From the NCBI GenBank assembly GCA_901538445.1, contig LR594585.1, positions 821,500 to 885,499 on the forward strand: a stretch of DNA of 64,000 bases, read 5' to 3'. The notes beneath the pieces were generated by a model. It saw only the letters and a list, made by a program, of their open reading frames with translations, was not told the origin of the DNA and made no database searches. This document shows positions 25,968 to 34,580 of the stretch, piece by piece. Position 1 is the stretch's first letter. Each line of letters begins with the position of its first letter. This DNA comes from Gemmataceae bacterium (lineage in GTDB: Bacteria > Planctomycetota > Planctomycetia > Gemmatales > Gemmataceae). The translations under genes were made by a program, and so were the position numbers.

Positions 25968-27071
25968 ATGTTGCGGAAGCGTCTGACACCTGGGTTCACC
26001 CTCATCGAGTTGCTGGTCGTGATCGCGATCATCGCGGTCCTGATCGGCCTGCTGCTCCCGGCCGTGCAGAAGGTGCGCGAAGCCGCCGCCCGCATGACCT
26101 GCCAGAACAACCTGAAGCAGATGGCCCTGGGCTGCCACAACTACGAGAGCGCCAACATGGTGTTCCCGTCGATCGGCCAGTGCGACTCGACCGGGTCGGG
26201 CTCGACGGTGTACTCGGTCCACTCGACCGCCACGCACATCCTCCCGTACATCGAGCAGAACTCGGTGTACGTGCTGTTCGACGTGACCGCCTCGCTGACG
26301 ACCACCGGGTACACCGGCATGCACGCGAAGTCGCTGGGCTACGCCTACGACGACAACCGGCACGCGGGCGGGCAGACGGCCGCCCGGACCAAGATCAAGA
26401 CGTTCATCTGCCCCAGCGCCCCGATCGCCAACGACGCCCGTGACCCGGTTACCCAACTCGGCGGGTTCGACTACATGTTCCCGACCCAGACCGACGTCGA
26501 TAACACGACCGGCGTGCGCAACACCGCGCTGCCCTCCGGTGGCACGAACGGCAAGGAGCAGGGCTTCTTGACGTGCGATGGCCGGGCGGTCACCGGCGTG
26601 ACCGACGGCACCTCCAACACGATCCTGTGCATCGAGGACGCGAGCCGGGCGCACCCGAACGTCGCCACCTTCGGTTCGCAGTCGGCCCGCCCCTCGCCGA
26701 CCAAGGCGACCGGGACCAACGCCTTCGCCGTTGCCGGGAGCGGTGGTGAAACGGAAGCCCGTCGGGTGTACGCCTGGGCCGACCCGGACGCTGTCGCCAA
26801 CGGCTTCTCCGGCCCGAGCAACGCGATCAGCCCCGCCAGCCGGGTCGCCAAGATCAACAACTACGCGACCCCGATCGGCGGCCCCACCGCGGAGTGCCCC
26901 TGGACCCTCAACAACTGTGGCCCGAACGACGAGCCGTTCAGCTTCCACACTGGTGGCGTGAACGCGGTGATGGGCGACGGCAGCGTCCGGTTCATCCGTG
27001 ACACCACGACCTTTACCGTCCTCAAGTACAGCATCGGCGCGACCGACGGCCAGACCGTCAGCCTCGACTGA
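25968..27071 (+). CDS. DUF1559 protein with prepilin-type N-terminus
   Basis: A 367-residue protein. The N-terminus is a type IV prepilin signal: basic MLRKRLTPG, then the cleavage-methylation motif [19 protein letters not shown] with Glu at +5, so prepilin peptidase should cut after the glycine. The helix continues [13 protein letters not shown], and the DUF1559 domain (PF07596) follows from [15 protein letters not shown], with [22 protein letters not shown]-like [11 protein letters not shown] and, near the end, [20 protein letters not shown]. This family is hugely expanded in planctomycetes and is thought to form pseudopilus or surface structures. The small lipoprotein gene 102 bases downstream is its customary partner. 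Confidence 0.93.
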   Translation: MLRKRLTPGFTLIELLVVIAIIAVLIGLLLPAVQKVREAAARMTCQNNLKQMALGCHNYESANMVFPSIGQCDSTGSGSTVYSVHSTATHILPYIEQNSVYVLFDVTASLTTTGYTGMHAKSLGYAYDDNRHAGGQTAARTKIKTFICPSAPIANDARDPVTQLGGFDYMFPTQTDVDNTTGVRNTALPSGGTNGKEQGFLTCDGRAVTGVTDGTSNTILCIEDASRAHPNVATFGSQSARPSPTKATGTNAFAVAGSGGETEARRVYAWADPDAVANGFSGPSNAISPASRVAKINNYATPIGGPTAECPWTLNNCGPNDEPFSFHTGGVNAVMGDGSVRFIRDTTTFTVLKYSIGATDGQTVSLD

Positions 27072-27173
27072 TCCGAGTTCGACCGACCCAAGAGCCGCGG
27101 GCCGGAGGCACCAAACCTCCGGCCCGCGGCCGTTCCCAAACAATTCTCAACCACACCACGGAGCGATTCGCAC

Positions 27174-27542
27174 ATGCGACTCACGATGATCGCCCTGTTC
27201 GCGGCCACCGCCCTCACGGTCCTTGGGTGCGAAGGCAAGCCCGAGATGCGCCCGGACCCGGTCGAGGTCAAGGTTTCCGTCCGGCTGCCGGGCGGTGCCT
27301 CGGCCAAGGATCTCAATCTCACGCTCGTGCCGCAGCAGAACTCTCTGCCCGGTGGCGGGAAGCTCGACGCCAGCGGCGCGCTCGCGGCCAAGGTGGTTCC
27401 CGGGAAGTACATTCCGTACTTCGACGAGGGGAACGCCAAGTTCCCGGCCTACGCGAAGATCCCCGAGAGCTTCAAGTCCCCGACCGCGGACAATGCGATC
27501 ACGATCGACGGGACGCAGCCGGTGGCGATCGAAGTGAAGTGA
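27174..27542 (+). CDS. Small lipoprotein following the DUF1559 gene
   Basis: A 122-residue protein. A type II signal peptide with lipobox LTVLGC (Cys about 19) predicts lipidation. The mature part (KVSVRLPGGASAKDLNLTLVP, GALAAKVVPGKYIPYFDEG) resembles a carboxypeptidase-regulatory or transthyretin-like beta-sandwich. Small lipoproteins of this type regularly follow DUF1559 genes in planctomycetes, and the two may be exported and assembled together. The ATG at 27174 has GGAG upstream. Confidence 0.8.
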   Translation: MRLTMIALFAATALTVLGCEGKPEMRPDPVEVKVSVRLPGGASAKDLNLTLVPQQNSLPGGGKLDASGALAAKVVPGKYIPYFDEGNAKFPAYAKIPESFKSPTADNAITIDGTQPVAIEVK

Positions 27543-27618
27543 CCCCGGCCAGGAACTCCCAGTTCGCGTTCACGGTGGGTCCGCCGAACGGCGGACCCGC
27601 TTGCGTTTCGGGGCCGCG

Positions 27619-28854
27619 CTACCGGCGGAGCAGGCGGGCGTTGAGCGCCACGGCGATCACCGAGAAGATCACGTTCGCGAGCCAGCACCCGAGGACGAGC
27701 GGCACCTTGCCGTCCTTGCCCATGCCGGTGCCGGCGAGCAGGATCGGGTAGTACACGAACATCATCGGCAGGAAGCAGATCACGAACGTGCTCAGGTAGT
27801 CGGCCCGGTTCGCCCAGATCCCGATCGGGCACCCGACGAGCGCGAACAGGAAGCACCCGAACGCCAGCGCCGGCCGCAGGTAGTACTCGGCCTCCAGGTT
27901 CCGCTGGGTCCGCTTGTAGTAGTCGAGCTGCATCTTGTAGTGCCGGTCCTGGTCGAGCGAGCGCTGGCGCAGCTCGGGGCTCGGCTGCTCCTCGGCCGCG
28001 TCCAGGTTGTCCTGCCGCCGCTGGGCGGCCGCGGCGGTCTCGGCGCGGGCCGCCTCGATCCGGGCCGGGAGCTCGTCCCAGAGCATCGCCGAGACCCGGG
28101 TCTTCGAGTCCTTGCCGTTGAGCCCCTCGGGCAGGTCGATCGGGAACGGGCCGTTTGACGCGGCCGCCCCGGCGGTGTTCTTGTCGTACACCACCAGCCG
28201 GTCCGGGTCCACGTACAGCTTGCCCTCGGCCGCGTCCACGCGGAGCCGGGCCTCGCGGGCCCGGGCCACCACCTCGTACCCGAAGTACGCCTCCTGCCCG
28301 GTCTTGCTGTTCCGCAGCTTGGTCCGCTTCTTGATGATCACGTCCACGAGCCGCTTGCCCTGCACGTCGCGGACGTACATGACGTAGGCCATGCCCGGGT
28401 GCCGGATGCACCGGTCCCGGCGGAGCATGTTGTACAGCAGCTCCTCGGGGCTCTCGAGGAGCTGCTTGTAGAGCACCTGCTGCGACAGCGGGATCGCCGT
28501 GTGGTACAGCGCGGCGGTGGCCGCGGCGGCCAGCACCCCGAGGAGGATGGCGGGCTTGAGGATCGTGAACAGGTGGACCCCGGCGGCCTTGATGGCGACC
28601 ACCTCGTTGTCGTGCGACAGCCGCCCGTACACGACGCACGACGCGAACAGCGTGGTCGCCGGGATCGTGTACGGGAGCGTGTTCGGCACGAACAGCGGGA
28701 TCGCGCGGACCACCTGCGCGACCGACAGGCCCATCTGCATCCCCTGCTGCACCAGCAGCGCGGTGACGAGCAGGCCGGTGAGCACGGTCAGCGCCAGCAC
28801 GAACACCTTGAGGAGTTCGAGGAAGATCAGGCGGTTCAGGAGCGTGCCGGTCAT
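27619..28854 (-). CDS. LptF/LptG-type (YjgP/YjgQ) permease
   Basis: A 411-residue membrane protein of the LptF/LptG family. Three hydrophobic segments lie in the first ~110 residues (FVLALTVLTGLLVTALLV; VPNTLPYTIPATTLFASCVVYGRLSHDNEVVAIKAAG is the conserved permease block), a large periplasmic domain follows (about 125-310), and three segments close the chain (FGCFLFALVGCPIGIW, LSTFVICFLPMMFVYYPILLAGTG, ANVIFSVIAVAL). In proteobacteria LptF and LptG drive lipopolysaccharide extraction with the LptB ATPase. Only one permease is present here. The AsmA-like gene is directly upstream on the same strand, consistent with outer-membrane lipid traffic. Confidence 0.85.
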   Translation of the reverse strand: MTGTLLNRLIFLELLKVFVLALTVLTGLLVTALLVQQGMQMGLSVAQVVRAIPLFVPNTLPYTIPATTLFASCVVYGRLSHDNEVVAIKAAGVHLFTILKPAILLGVLAAAATAALYHTAIPLSQQVLYKQLLESPEELLYNMLRRDRCIRHPGMAYVMYVRDVQGKRLVDVIIKKRTKLRNSKTGQEAYFGYEVVARAREARLRVDAAEGKLYVDPDRLVVYDKNTAGAAASNGPFPIDLPEGLNGKDSKTRVSAMLWDELPARIEAARAETAAAAQRRQDNLDAAEEQPSPELRQRSLDQDRHYKMQLDYYKRTQRNLEAEYYLRPALAFGCFLFALVGCPIGIWANRADYLSTFVICFLPMMFVYYPILLAGTGMGKDGKVPLVLGCWLANVIFSVIAVALNARLLRR

Positions 28855-28885
28855 CGTCGTGCGCCTCGGGTTTGTCGTCTTCTCG

Positions 28886-28948
28886 GGCGAACCCTGAGCG
28901 CGAGCGAGGGGGTGCGCCTCACCCCCTCGCTCGCGCTCAGGGTTCGCC
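28886..28948. repeat. Perfect 29-nt palindrome, CCTGAGCGCGAGCGAGG family
   Basis: Arms at 28886-28914 and 28920-28948 are perfect inverted copies with a 5-nt loop. It lies between the AsmA-like gene and the LptF-type gene on the minus strand. The same arm is found, again perfect, at 49667-49729, and a diverged relative at about 53062-53115. Confidence 0.95.
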
Positions 28949-28958
28949 GCCGCCCCCT

Positions 28959-31900
28959 CTACTTCCCGCTCCCGCCGCCGCCGCCGCCGGTGAACATCTT
29001 GGACGCGCGGGCCCGGAGCCGGTCCGCGACGGCGCGGGCCGGTTCGGTCACCAGCGGCACCGCCTCGGGCCGGTACTTCAGCTCGCCGCCCTCGCGGGTC
29101 AGCTTGATGCGGAACAGGTTCTTGCTCAGGAACGCGGTGAGGTCGCCCACCGGGGTGTTCACCATGCGGGCCAGGACCTGCGAGCCGAGCGTGTAGAAGT
29201 CGAACTTCACGTACTCGCCGGTGAGGTCGAGTTCCCCGCTCCCGCCCAGGCACAGCGCCTTGCCGATCAGGTCCACCTGGTCCACCTTCACGCGGTCCCC
29301 CTGGATGCGGAACGTGGCGTGGGCCTCCTCGAACGCGGTCTTGTCCGGGGCCTGGAGCTTGAGCACCTTCACCAGGTCGAGGAGGACCGGCAGGTTGTAC
29401 ATGCGGCCGGTCGGCACGTCCACCTTGCCGGACCCCTCGAGCACGAGCCGCCCGGTCCGCGGGTCGGGCCGGTTCGAGAGCAGCAGTTGGGCCTGCGCGA
29501 TCCCCTTCAGGTCCGCGTCGGACCCGATCTTGTAGTGCTTGGCCATCTCGTCGAGTTGCACGTCGGTGGCGGTGAGCCACAGGCTGAACCGCGGGACCTC
29601 GGTGAACGCGACCCGGCCCTGGCCCCCGAGGATGCCGTGGAACAGGTCGCCGGCCACGTCGGTGAACTCGGCCTCGATGGGCAGGAACTCGCCGGGCCGG
29701 GCCGGGTCCGGGGCCTGGGGCTGTGCGGCCACCCGGGCCGAGAGCCGGCTCACGGGCTGGCCCGCCACGACCGCCCGGTCGAACCACAGGGCCCCGCGGA
29801 CGAGCCCGCAGTGGTCCCCGTCGTACCGCCCGCGGCACCCGACCGCGCCGAACACCTGCTCCCAGCCGACCCCCGTGTTGAACGACGCGCCGGCCAGCTT
29901 CAGCTCGCCGTCCCAGTACACGACCGTCTTCGACGGGGCCGGGTCCGGGGTCTCGGCGGCCCGCTCGGCGCGGACCTGCGCGACCCCGCCCGCGGGCGGG
30001 ACCGCGGCGAGCGGCAGCGGGGCCGGCTCGGGCGGCGGGGCGCGGTTCGCCGCGGGCGGCTCCCACACCACCATGTGCTTCACGACCAGTTCCGCGCCGC
30101 CCTTGAGCTTCAGCTCCTCGACCGCCGGCCCGAGCTGGCCCGGGAGCGCGCGGAACAGCGCGTCGTCGGCCACGAGCGGCGACACCTCGATCCCGCCCAT
30201 GTTCGCCCACACGCCCCCGTCCGGGTACAGCCGCACGTCGGCCGCGGCCATCTTGAGCCGCGACGCGCCGTGCCGGGCGGTCACGTGGTTGGCGATCACC
30301 TGCCCGTGCTTGTACTCCAGCCACCCGGCGAGGTCGGTCAGCTCGTAGGGGAGGAACACCGGGGTGACGGTCGGCCCGGAGAAGCTGAACGTGAGCTTCA
30401 GGTCGGTGGCCGGGTCGATCGGCGGGTCGCGGTCCGGGCGGCCCGGGTGCGGGGCCCGGTCGAGCAGCTCGATGTGCGCCGTGAACGTGACCCGCCCGGC
30501 CGGCTTGAACTGGCCCCACACGGTGTCCACGTTGAACGCGGTACACACCCGCTTCATGTCGGCGTCGATGGGGCAGTTGTTCCCGCCCACGTCGAGCGTC
30601 AGCTTGTGGTCCGGGCTGTTCGGGATCGGGCTCTTCGAGCCGTTGAGCCACACGGCCGCGCCGGCGTGGGTGGCGGTGAACCCGTCGAGGACCATCTCGT
30701 CCCGGTCCGGCGGGGGCCCCAGCGGCTCCCCGGGCCGCACCGGCCGCCGCGGGTCGGTCGCCGCGGCCCGGATCACCAGCCGGCCCTTCACCTTTTCGAG
30801 CGGGTACGGGAACTCGGAGTGGTTGATGGTCGCGTCGCGGACGTCGATGCGGAACTCGTTCTCGCACAGGTTCACGCCCGCCTGCTGGACGATCTCGGCC
30901 ACGAAGTCGCCCCGGCCCGTGGCCCGGAACCGCCGCACCAGCTCGACGTACTTGGGCGGGAACGCGTTCACCAGCGTGTCGTCCATCGCGAAGTTCGCGC
31001 CGGTGATCCGGAGGTTGATGGCCGGGTCCGGGCCGTCGCCCACCAGGTTCCCCTTGATGGTGATGAGCTGCCCGCCGGCCACCCCGACGAGGTCCACGCC
31101 CACGGTCGGCGGCCCGGCGTGCGTGTCGGTCCGCTTCACCCACCCGCGGACGTCGGTGACCGGGTACTTGAACTTCTCGTAGCACCCGGAGATCTGCTTC
31201 GGGCGCAGCTCCAGCTCCCGCTTCCACCCGGTGCCCTCGCGGGCGTACTTGTACCCCAGGTCCACCTTCCCGACCGGGGAGTACATCCTGCGGATCTCCC
31301 CGGCGCGGCCCGGGAGCCGGCTGATCAGGTCGTCGTCGATGGCCACGCCGGACACCGACAGATCGACCCGCTGGAACAGGTCCTCGAGCTTCCGCAGCGC
31401 GCGGCCGGCCCCGTCGTCGGGGGCCGCGGCGGTCGGCTCGGCCGGCGGCTCGGCGGCCGCGAGGTTCCGCCGCGTCTCCAGCGACAGCCGCACCTTCGCG
31501 CCGTTGACCTGGGCGGTCGCGCCGTCCACCGACACCTTGCCGTTCTCGACGTGGACCCGGGCGGCGATCTTCTCGACCGGCCACGGCACGTCGGGGCACG
31601 CGTACTTCGCGTCCTTGATGTCGAACCACACGTCGTGGCCCCACTTCCGCGAGCCGTCCGGGCTGTACGTGAGCACCGCGGTGACGGCCGCGGTCGCCGT
31701 GAGCCCCTGGCAGTGCGGGGCCAGCGCCGGGGCGAACTTGGCCGCCGCCAGCCCCGCGGCCTCGCCGAGCGGGAACTCCGGCACCTCGACCGCGACCGAC
31801 GCCTCGCCGTTGGCCCGGTTCACCTTCGCCCGCACCAGCACCTGCCCGAACCCGCCCGCGGTCACCTTCGCCTGGACCGCCAGCACCGTGAGCGGGTCGT

Positions 31901-32432
31901 TCAGGAGCGTGAGGCTCGCGTCGGTGAGCGTCATCTCCGGGACCGGGTCCGGGCCGTTGTCGGTGATGTGGATGGTGCCCGAGCGGATCACGAACGTGGG
32001 CACCGGGGTGTCGGCGGTGAGCGGCTTGTGGCCGTCGGAGCGGGTGACCGCCTCGGCGACGTTCCACTTGCCGTCGGTGCCGCGCTCGACGTGGAACACC
32101 GGGTTGTCGAGTTCGATCTTCTTGATGACGAGCCGGCCGCGGTTGAGCTGCTCCTTGTCGTGCGACAGCACCCCGCTCGGGACCACGAGGAACGGCGTCT
32201 CGGACCCGTGCCGGGTGAGCCGCACGTCGGTGACCGCGATGCCGCCGAACAGCCGGAGCCGGGCGTCGCCGACGTGGACGTCGACCCCTTCGAACTGGTC
32301 GGCGAGGGTGGCGATGACCTGGGCCCGGATGCGGTCCGGGCTGACCCACGAGCGCGCGAGCCACCCGAAGCCGGCCACGGCCGCCAGCCCCGCGATGATC
32401 GCCCCTCGGATCGCCCAGCTCCGCAACGACAT
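28959..32432 (-). CDS. Giant AsmA-like protein
   Basis: An 1157-residue protein. A single N-terminal anchor (AIIAGLAAVAGFGWLARSW, about 12-30) is followed by a long series of beta-rich segments of AsmA/TamB/DUF3971 character: VDVHVGDARLRLFGGIAVTDVRL, LNRGRLVIKKIELDNPVFHVERG, and a C-terminal region with GSGKVDVPTGRMYNLPVLLDLVKVLKL and QVDLIGKALCLGGSGELDLTGEYVKFD, which matches the AsmA C-terminal block. Such proteins form hydrophobic grooves that bridge the periplasm and move phospholipids to the outer membrane. Proline-rich linkers occur near 850 and 900. The chain ends in GGGGGGSGK. The ATG at 32432 was chosen because the anchor starts there; upstream in-frame starts only add basic sequence. 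It precedes the LptF-type gene. Confidence 0.82.
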   Translation of the reverse strand: MSLRSWAIRGAIIAGLAAVAGFGWLARSWVSPDRIRAQVIATLADQFEGVDVHVGDARLRLFGGIAVTDVRLTRHGSETPFLVVPSGVLSHDKEQLNRGRLVIKKIELDNPVFHVERGTDGKWNVAEAVTRSDGHKPLTADTPVPTFVIRSGTIHITDNGPDPVPEMTLTDASLTLLNDPLTVLAVQAKVTAGGFGQVLVRAKVNRANGEASVAVEVPEFPLGEAAGLAAAKFAPALAPHCQGLTATAAVTAVLTYSPDGSRKWGHDVWFDIKDAKYACPDVPWPVEKIAARVHVENGKVSVDGATAQVNGAKVRLSLETRRNLAAAEPPAEPTAAAPDDGAGRALRKLEDLFQRVDLSVSGVAIDDDLISRLPGRAGEIRRMYSPVGKVDLGYKYAREGTGWKRELELRPKQISGCYEKFKYPVTDVRGWVKRTDTHAGPPTVGVDLVGVAGGQLITIKGNLVGDGPDPAINLRITGANFAMDDTLVNAFPPKYVELVRRFRATGRGDFVAEIVQQAGVNLCENEFRIDVRDATINHSEFPYPLEKVKGRLVIRAAATDPRRPVRPGEPLGPPPDRDEMVLDGFTATHAGAAVWLNGSKSPIPNSPDHKLTLDVGGNNCPIDADMKRVCTAFNVDTVWGQFKPAGRVTFTAHIELLDRAPHPGRPDRDPPIDPATDLKLTFSFSGPTVTPVFLPYELTDLAGWLEYKHGQVIANHVTARHGASRLKMAAADVRLYPDGGVWANMGGIEVSPLVADDALFRALPGQLGPAVEELKLKGGAELVVKHMVVWEPPAANRAPPPEPAPLPLAAVPPAGGVAQVRAERAAETPDPAPSKTVVYWDGELKLAGASFNTGVGWEQVFGAVGCRGRYDGDHCGLVRGALWFDRAVVAGQPVSRLSARVAAQPQAPDPARPGEFLPIEAEFTDVAGDLFHGILGGQGRVAFTEVPRFSLWLTATDVQLDEMAKHYKIGSDADLKGIAQAQLLLSNRPDPRTGRLVLEGSGKVDVPTGRMYNLPVLLDLVKVLKLQAPDKTAFEEAHATFRIQGDRVKVDQVDLIGKALCLGGSGELDLTGEYVKFDFYTLGSQVLARMVNTPVGDLTAFLSKNLFRIKLTREGGELKYRPEAVPLVTEPARAVADRLRARASKMFTGGGGGGSGK

Positions 32433-32827
32433 CCGCCACCCGTATCGCCTGCGCCGGACCACGGGCGTGCGCCCCGGACGGTCCGGCAAGTCGCGGGACC
32501 ATAGCAGGGTCCGGAATCTGGTCAATTGCGAGTGCGGCCGGAAACCCGCGAACGTGCGTGCGACGTTCCGACCCGCCCCGCGGCGGAGTTGAGGTGTGGC
32601 GCGATGGTTCTGGCCAAAACGGGGGGAGGGGTCTCCAGAGACATCAGAGGCTCCAGAATGATCCGAAACTCTCCAGAATCAGCACGAACTCTCCAGAACC
32701 ATCAGAAACATCGTTCGCGCCAGACAAATATCCGCACCGCGACTTCCGAGCACGTTCATTCCATGGTGTTTGGTTGTGGGGGACAGCTTGCGACGGTAAT
32801 ATGCCGCTATTCTGCCCGGAGGTCGCC
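32433..32827. other. Intergenic region between divergent genes
   Basis: No gene is supported. Divergent promoters for the AsmA-like gene and the small gene at 32828 are expected. The middle is occupied by copy C of the TCCAGA array. The last 70 bases include GGTAATATGCCGCTATTCT, an AT-richer patch that could contain a promoter, and GGAGG seven bases before the ATG at 32828. Confidence 0.55.
32604..32724 (+). repeat. Leader plus TCCAGA array, copy C
   Basis: The leader ATGGTTCTGGCCAAAACG (from 32604) runs into GGGGGGAGGGGTCTCCAGA. CTCCAGA units begin at 32633, 32651, 32671 and 32691, spaced 18, 20 and 20 bp apart, with a degenerate CGCCAGA at 32718. The leader is nearly the same as in copies A and B, so the three loci are one element type, not chance repeats. 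Confidence 0.85.
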
Positions 32828-33025
32828 ATGAGCGAGCCCGTCCGCCACTTGCTCGACCTGTTCGACACACTGCCGGAATCTGACAAGCAGTCGGCGGTGG
32901 CCGCGATCCTGCTGCGCCGCCCGTCGGGCGAGGCCGACATCCCCGACGACGGACTCGATTCGCTCGCGGGGGAACTGTTCGCCGCCCTCGACTCGGCCTG
33001 CGCCGATGCTGAGCTTGTTCCCTGA
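32828..33025 (+). CDS. Small antitoxin-like protein
   Basis: A 65-residue acidic protein: MSEPVRHLLDLFDTLPESDK, then a helix AVAAILLRR, a short acidic spacer, and LDSLAGELFAALDSACADAELVP. It resembles small planctomycete proteins that usually precede a MazF/PemK or PIN toxin gene. Here the next gene is 15 bases downstream but is not toxin-like, so it is an orphan or paired with something unrecognised. GGAGG precedes the ATG. Confidence 0.6.
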   Translation: MSEPVRHLLDLFDTLPESDKQSAVAAILLRRPSGEADIPDDGLDSLAGELFAALDSACADAELVP

Positions 33026-33040
33026 GCGGCGGAGGCGGCC

Positions 33041-33526
33041 GTGAACTTCTTCCACCTCTTCGCACACGGGCCGGCGTTCGATCCGGACGCCTTCTTGGCT
33101 GTAAGCTCGCTGAGGCCGGATCACGTCTGGCGGCGCGGCGAGCAGAAGCGCGGGTACGAGCACATCGATGGATTGCCCGGCCACGAGACGGGCGGGGTTG
33201 AGTTCGTCCTCGGGGACGGTCGCACCATCCTGTACCCGGACCAGGAGGCAGTGGCTCTCGCGTTCATCACGGCTCACCGCGACGAGTTGAAAGCGCTTGG
33301 TAGGTTTCCCGGTGCGGACCACTTCATCCTCATGTTCCACTACGAACGGGAGTTCGACGGGGATATGACGGGCGGGTGCGTCGGGGCGTCGCAACAGCTC
33401 ATGGAGCGTGCTCTCGACATTGGCTGCCGGCTGGACTTCACGTTCATCGTGGGGCGTGCGCTGGTCGAGGAGCAGGTTGAGGTCGCAGACGCCGAACCCG
33501 GCACGGCAGCAGACGGCGGGGCGTGA
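33041..33526 (+). CDS. Hypothetical small protein, immunity-like
   Basis: A 161-residue soluble protein that I do not recognise. The sequence alternates strands and helices (MNFFHLFAHGPAFDPDAFLAVS; FILMFHYEREFDGDMTGGCVG; CRLDFTFIVG) and ends in an acidic alanine-rich tail. Size, acidity and the company of Syd-like and DUF2314-like genes resemble immunity-protein strips, but this is inference. The start is GTG at 33041 with GGAGG upstream. The first copy of the ~70-bp conserved element follows its stop directly. Confidence 0.55.
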   Translation: MNFFHLFAHGPAFDPDAFLAVSSLRPDHVWRRGEQKRGYEHIDGLPGHETGGVEFVLGDGRTILYPDQEAVALAFITAHRDELKALGRFPGADHFILMFHYEREFDGDMTGGCVGASQQLMERALDIGCRLDFTFIVGRALVEEQVEVADAEPGTAADGGA

Positions 33527-33597
33527 CAGCTTTCCGTAGGCCGTCGCTCACCGCGTTGCCGTGGCCGATGGGTATGTGTTTCGTTCGACGGCAGGAG
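33527..33597 (+). repeat. Conserved ~70-bp element, copy 1
   Basis: It begins GCTTTCCGTAGGCCGTCGC, then CTCACCGCGTTGCCG, and ends ATGTGTTTCGTTCGACGG. The segment aligns with 34501-34571 and 35101-35171. Each copy sits between two unrelated small genes and ends 10-20 bases before the next start codon. Confidence 0.75.
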
Positions 33598-33606
33598 GGC
33601 GTGCGG

Positions 33607-34461
33607 ATGGCGAGTGGTGAGCGGAGTGACCCGGACGCGAAACCCGCGGCTGACGCGCTGATGCCGGTCGGCACCTGGGTCCGCCTGGAGATCCCCGGAC
33701 AGCCTGTGATTGTTGGGTTCACCTACGTCGATCCGCAGGCCGGCTTTTCGGCCCAGGGATGGAAGGTCGAGGGGGCCAGCCTCGACCAGTCGTCGCGGGT
33801 CATTGTGCGGCTGCCGATGCCGGGGGTGCCGTGGCGACCGCTGAGCCCCGACGAGACCGCGCCACTCGGCCTCGAATCCCCGCCCACGTGGGTGGCGGAG
33901 TTCTACGGTCCACAACCCCCGTCGGGCAGCCTGTGGGGCGCGTGGCGGGAGCACCCGAAACTCAAGGGCCGGTTTCTACCGGACCACCCGGACGACCTCC
34001 AGGTGTTCGTTCACGACGGCGGGCCGCGGATCACTCGCAACCCGGCCGAGGCGGTCTGGGTCTCGGTCACCGGCGCGGACGGCGAGGTGTTCCGGGGCCG
34101 CGTCCTGAACCAGCCTCACAACCTCCGCAGCGTGCGCCAGGGGAGCGAGATCAGGTTCGTGGTCGCCGACGGGGCCGAGTTCCCGGTGATGGTCACCGAC
34201 AAGTACCTCCGGGAACGCGGGGCGTGGGTCATCCACCCGTGCCGCAAGTGCGGGTTCTCGGAACTCTTCGACGCGCCGTCCGACCTGATGCGGGCGGTGT
34301 TCCCGAACGTTCCGGCGGGTGCCCAGATGAGCATGTTCACCGCCTTCTGTCCGCTGTGCGGCGGGGTGCAAGGGGTGAAGGCCAAAGCCGACGCGGCGGG
34401 TGGAGAGGGGGTGCCCCCTGTGGCACCGCCGTCGAACCGCCCGTGGTGGAAGTTCTGGTAG
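33607..34461 (+). CDS. DUF2314-like protein with zinc-ribbon motif
   Basis: A 284-residue protein. The centre (about 150-210) reads LQVFVHDGG, then AEAVWVSVTGADGEVFRGRVLNQP and QGSEIRFVV, which resembles the DUF2314 fold where E-x-(M/A)-W-V-x-V precedes G-x-L-x-N-x-P. After it comes a four-cysteine pattern, HPCRKCGFSELFD and FCPLCGGV, that could bind zinc. The N-terminal ~120 residues are unrecognised (VGTWVRLEIPGQPVIVGFTY). The chain ends WWKFW. ATG 33607 was chosen for its AGGAGG-like upstream sequence; an in-frame ATG at 33571 lies inside the repeated element. Function unknown. Confidence 0.6.
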   Translation: MASGERSDPDAKPAADALMPVGTWVRLEIPGQPVIVGFTYVDPQAGFSAQGWKVEGASLDQSSRVIVRLPMPGVPWRPLSPDETAPLGLESPPTWVAEFYGPQPPSGSLWGAWREHPKLKGRFLPDHPDDLQVFVHDGGPRITRNPAEAVWVSVTGADGEVFRGRVLNQPHNLRSVRQGSEIRFVVADGAEFPVMVTDKYLRERGAWVIHPCRKCGFSELFDAPSDLMRAVFPNVPAGAQMSMFTAFCPLCGGVQGVKAKADAAGGEGVPPVAPPSNRPWWKFW

Positions 34462-34500
34462 CACGGATGACCGCACCCGGCGTTGCAGCCGGCGAAGCCT

Positions 34501-34571
34501 GTCGGCTTTCCGCAGTTCGTCGCTCACCGCGTCGTCGTCGCCGGTGAGGTTGTGTTTCGTTCGGCGACGGA
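34501..34571 (+). repeat. Conserved ~70-bp element, copy 2
   Basis: It reads GCTTTCCGCAGTTCGTCGC, CTCACCGCGTCGTCG, CGGTGAGG and TTGTGTTTCGTTCGGCGACG. CTCACCG and CGGTGAG can pair, and an outer CGTCGC/GCGACG pair extends the stem. Aligns with copies 1 and 3. Confidence 0.8.
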
Positions 34572-34580
34572 GGGGTGGCG

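Noticed and set aside
27619-32502. A 1627-codon open frame on the minus strand covering both the LptF-type gene and, in another frame, the AsmA-like gene
   Set aside because: Only its last 411 codons carry family sequence. The rest is arginine/proline-rich translation of the AsmA-like gene read out of frame, a usual effect of very high GC content.
28872-32504. A 1210-codon plus-strand open frame opposite the AsmA-like gene
   Set aside because: Composition (His, Arg, Val, Pro-rich) and lack of domains mark it as an antisense shadow of the real gene.
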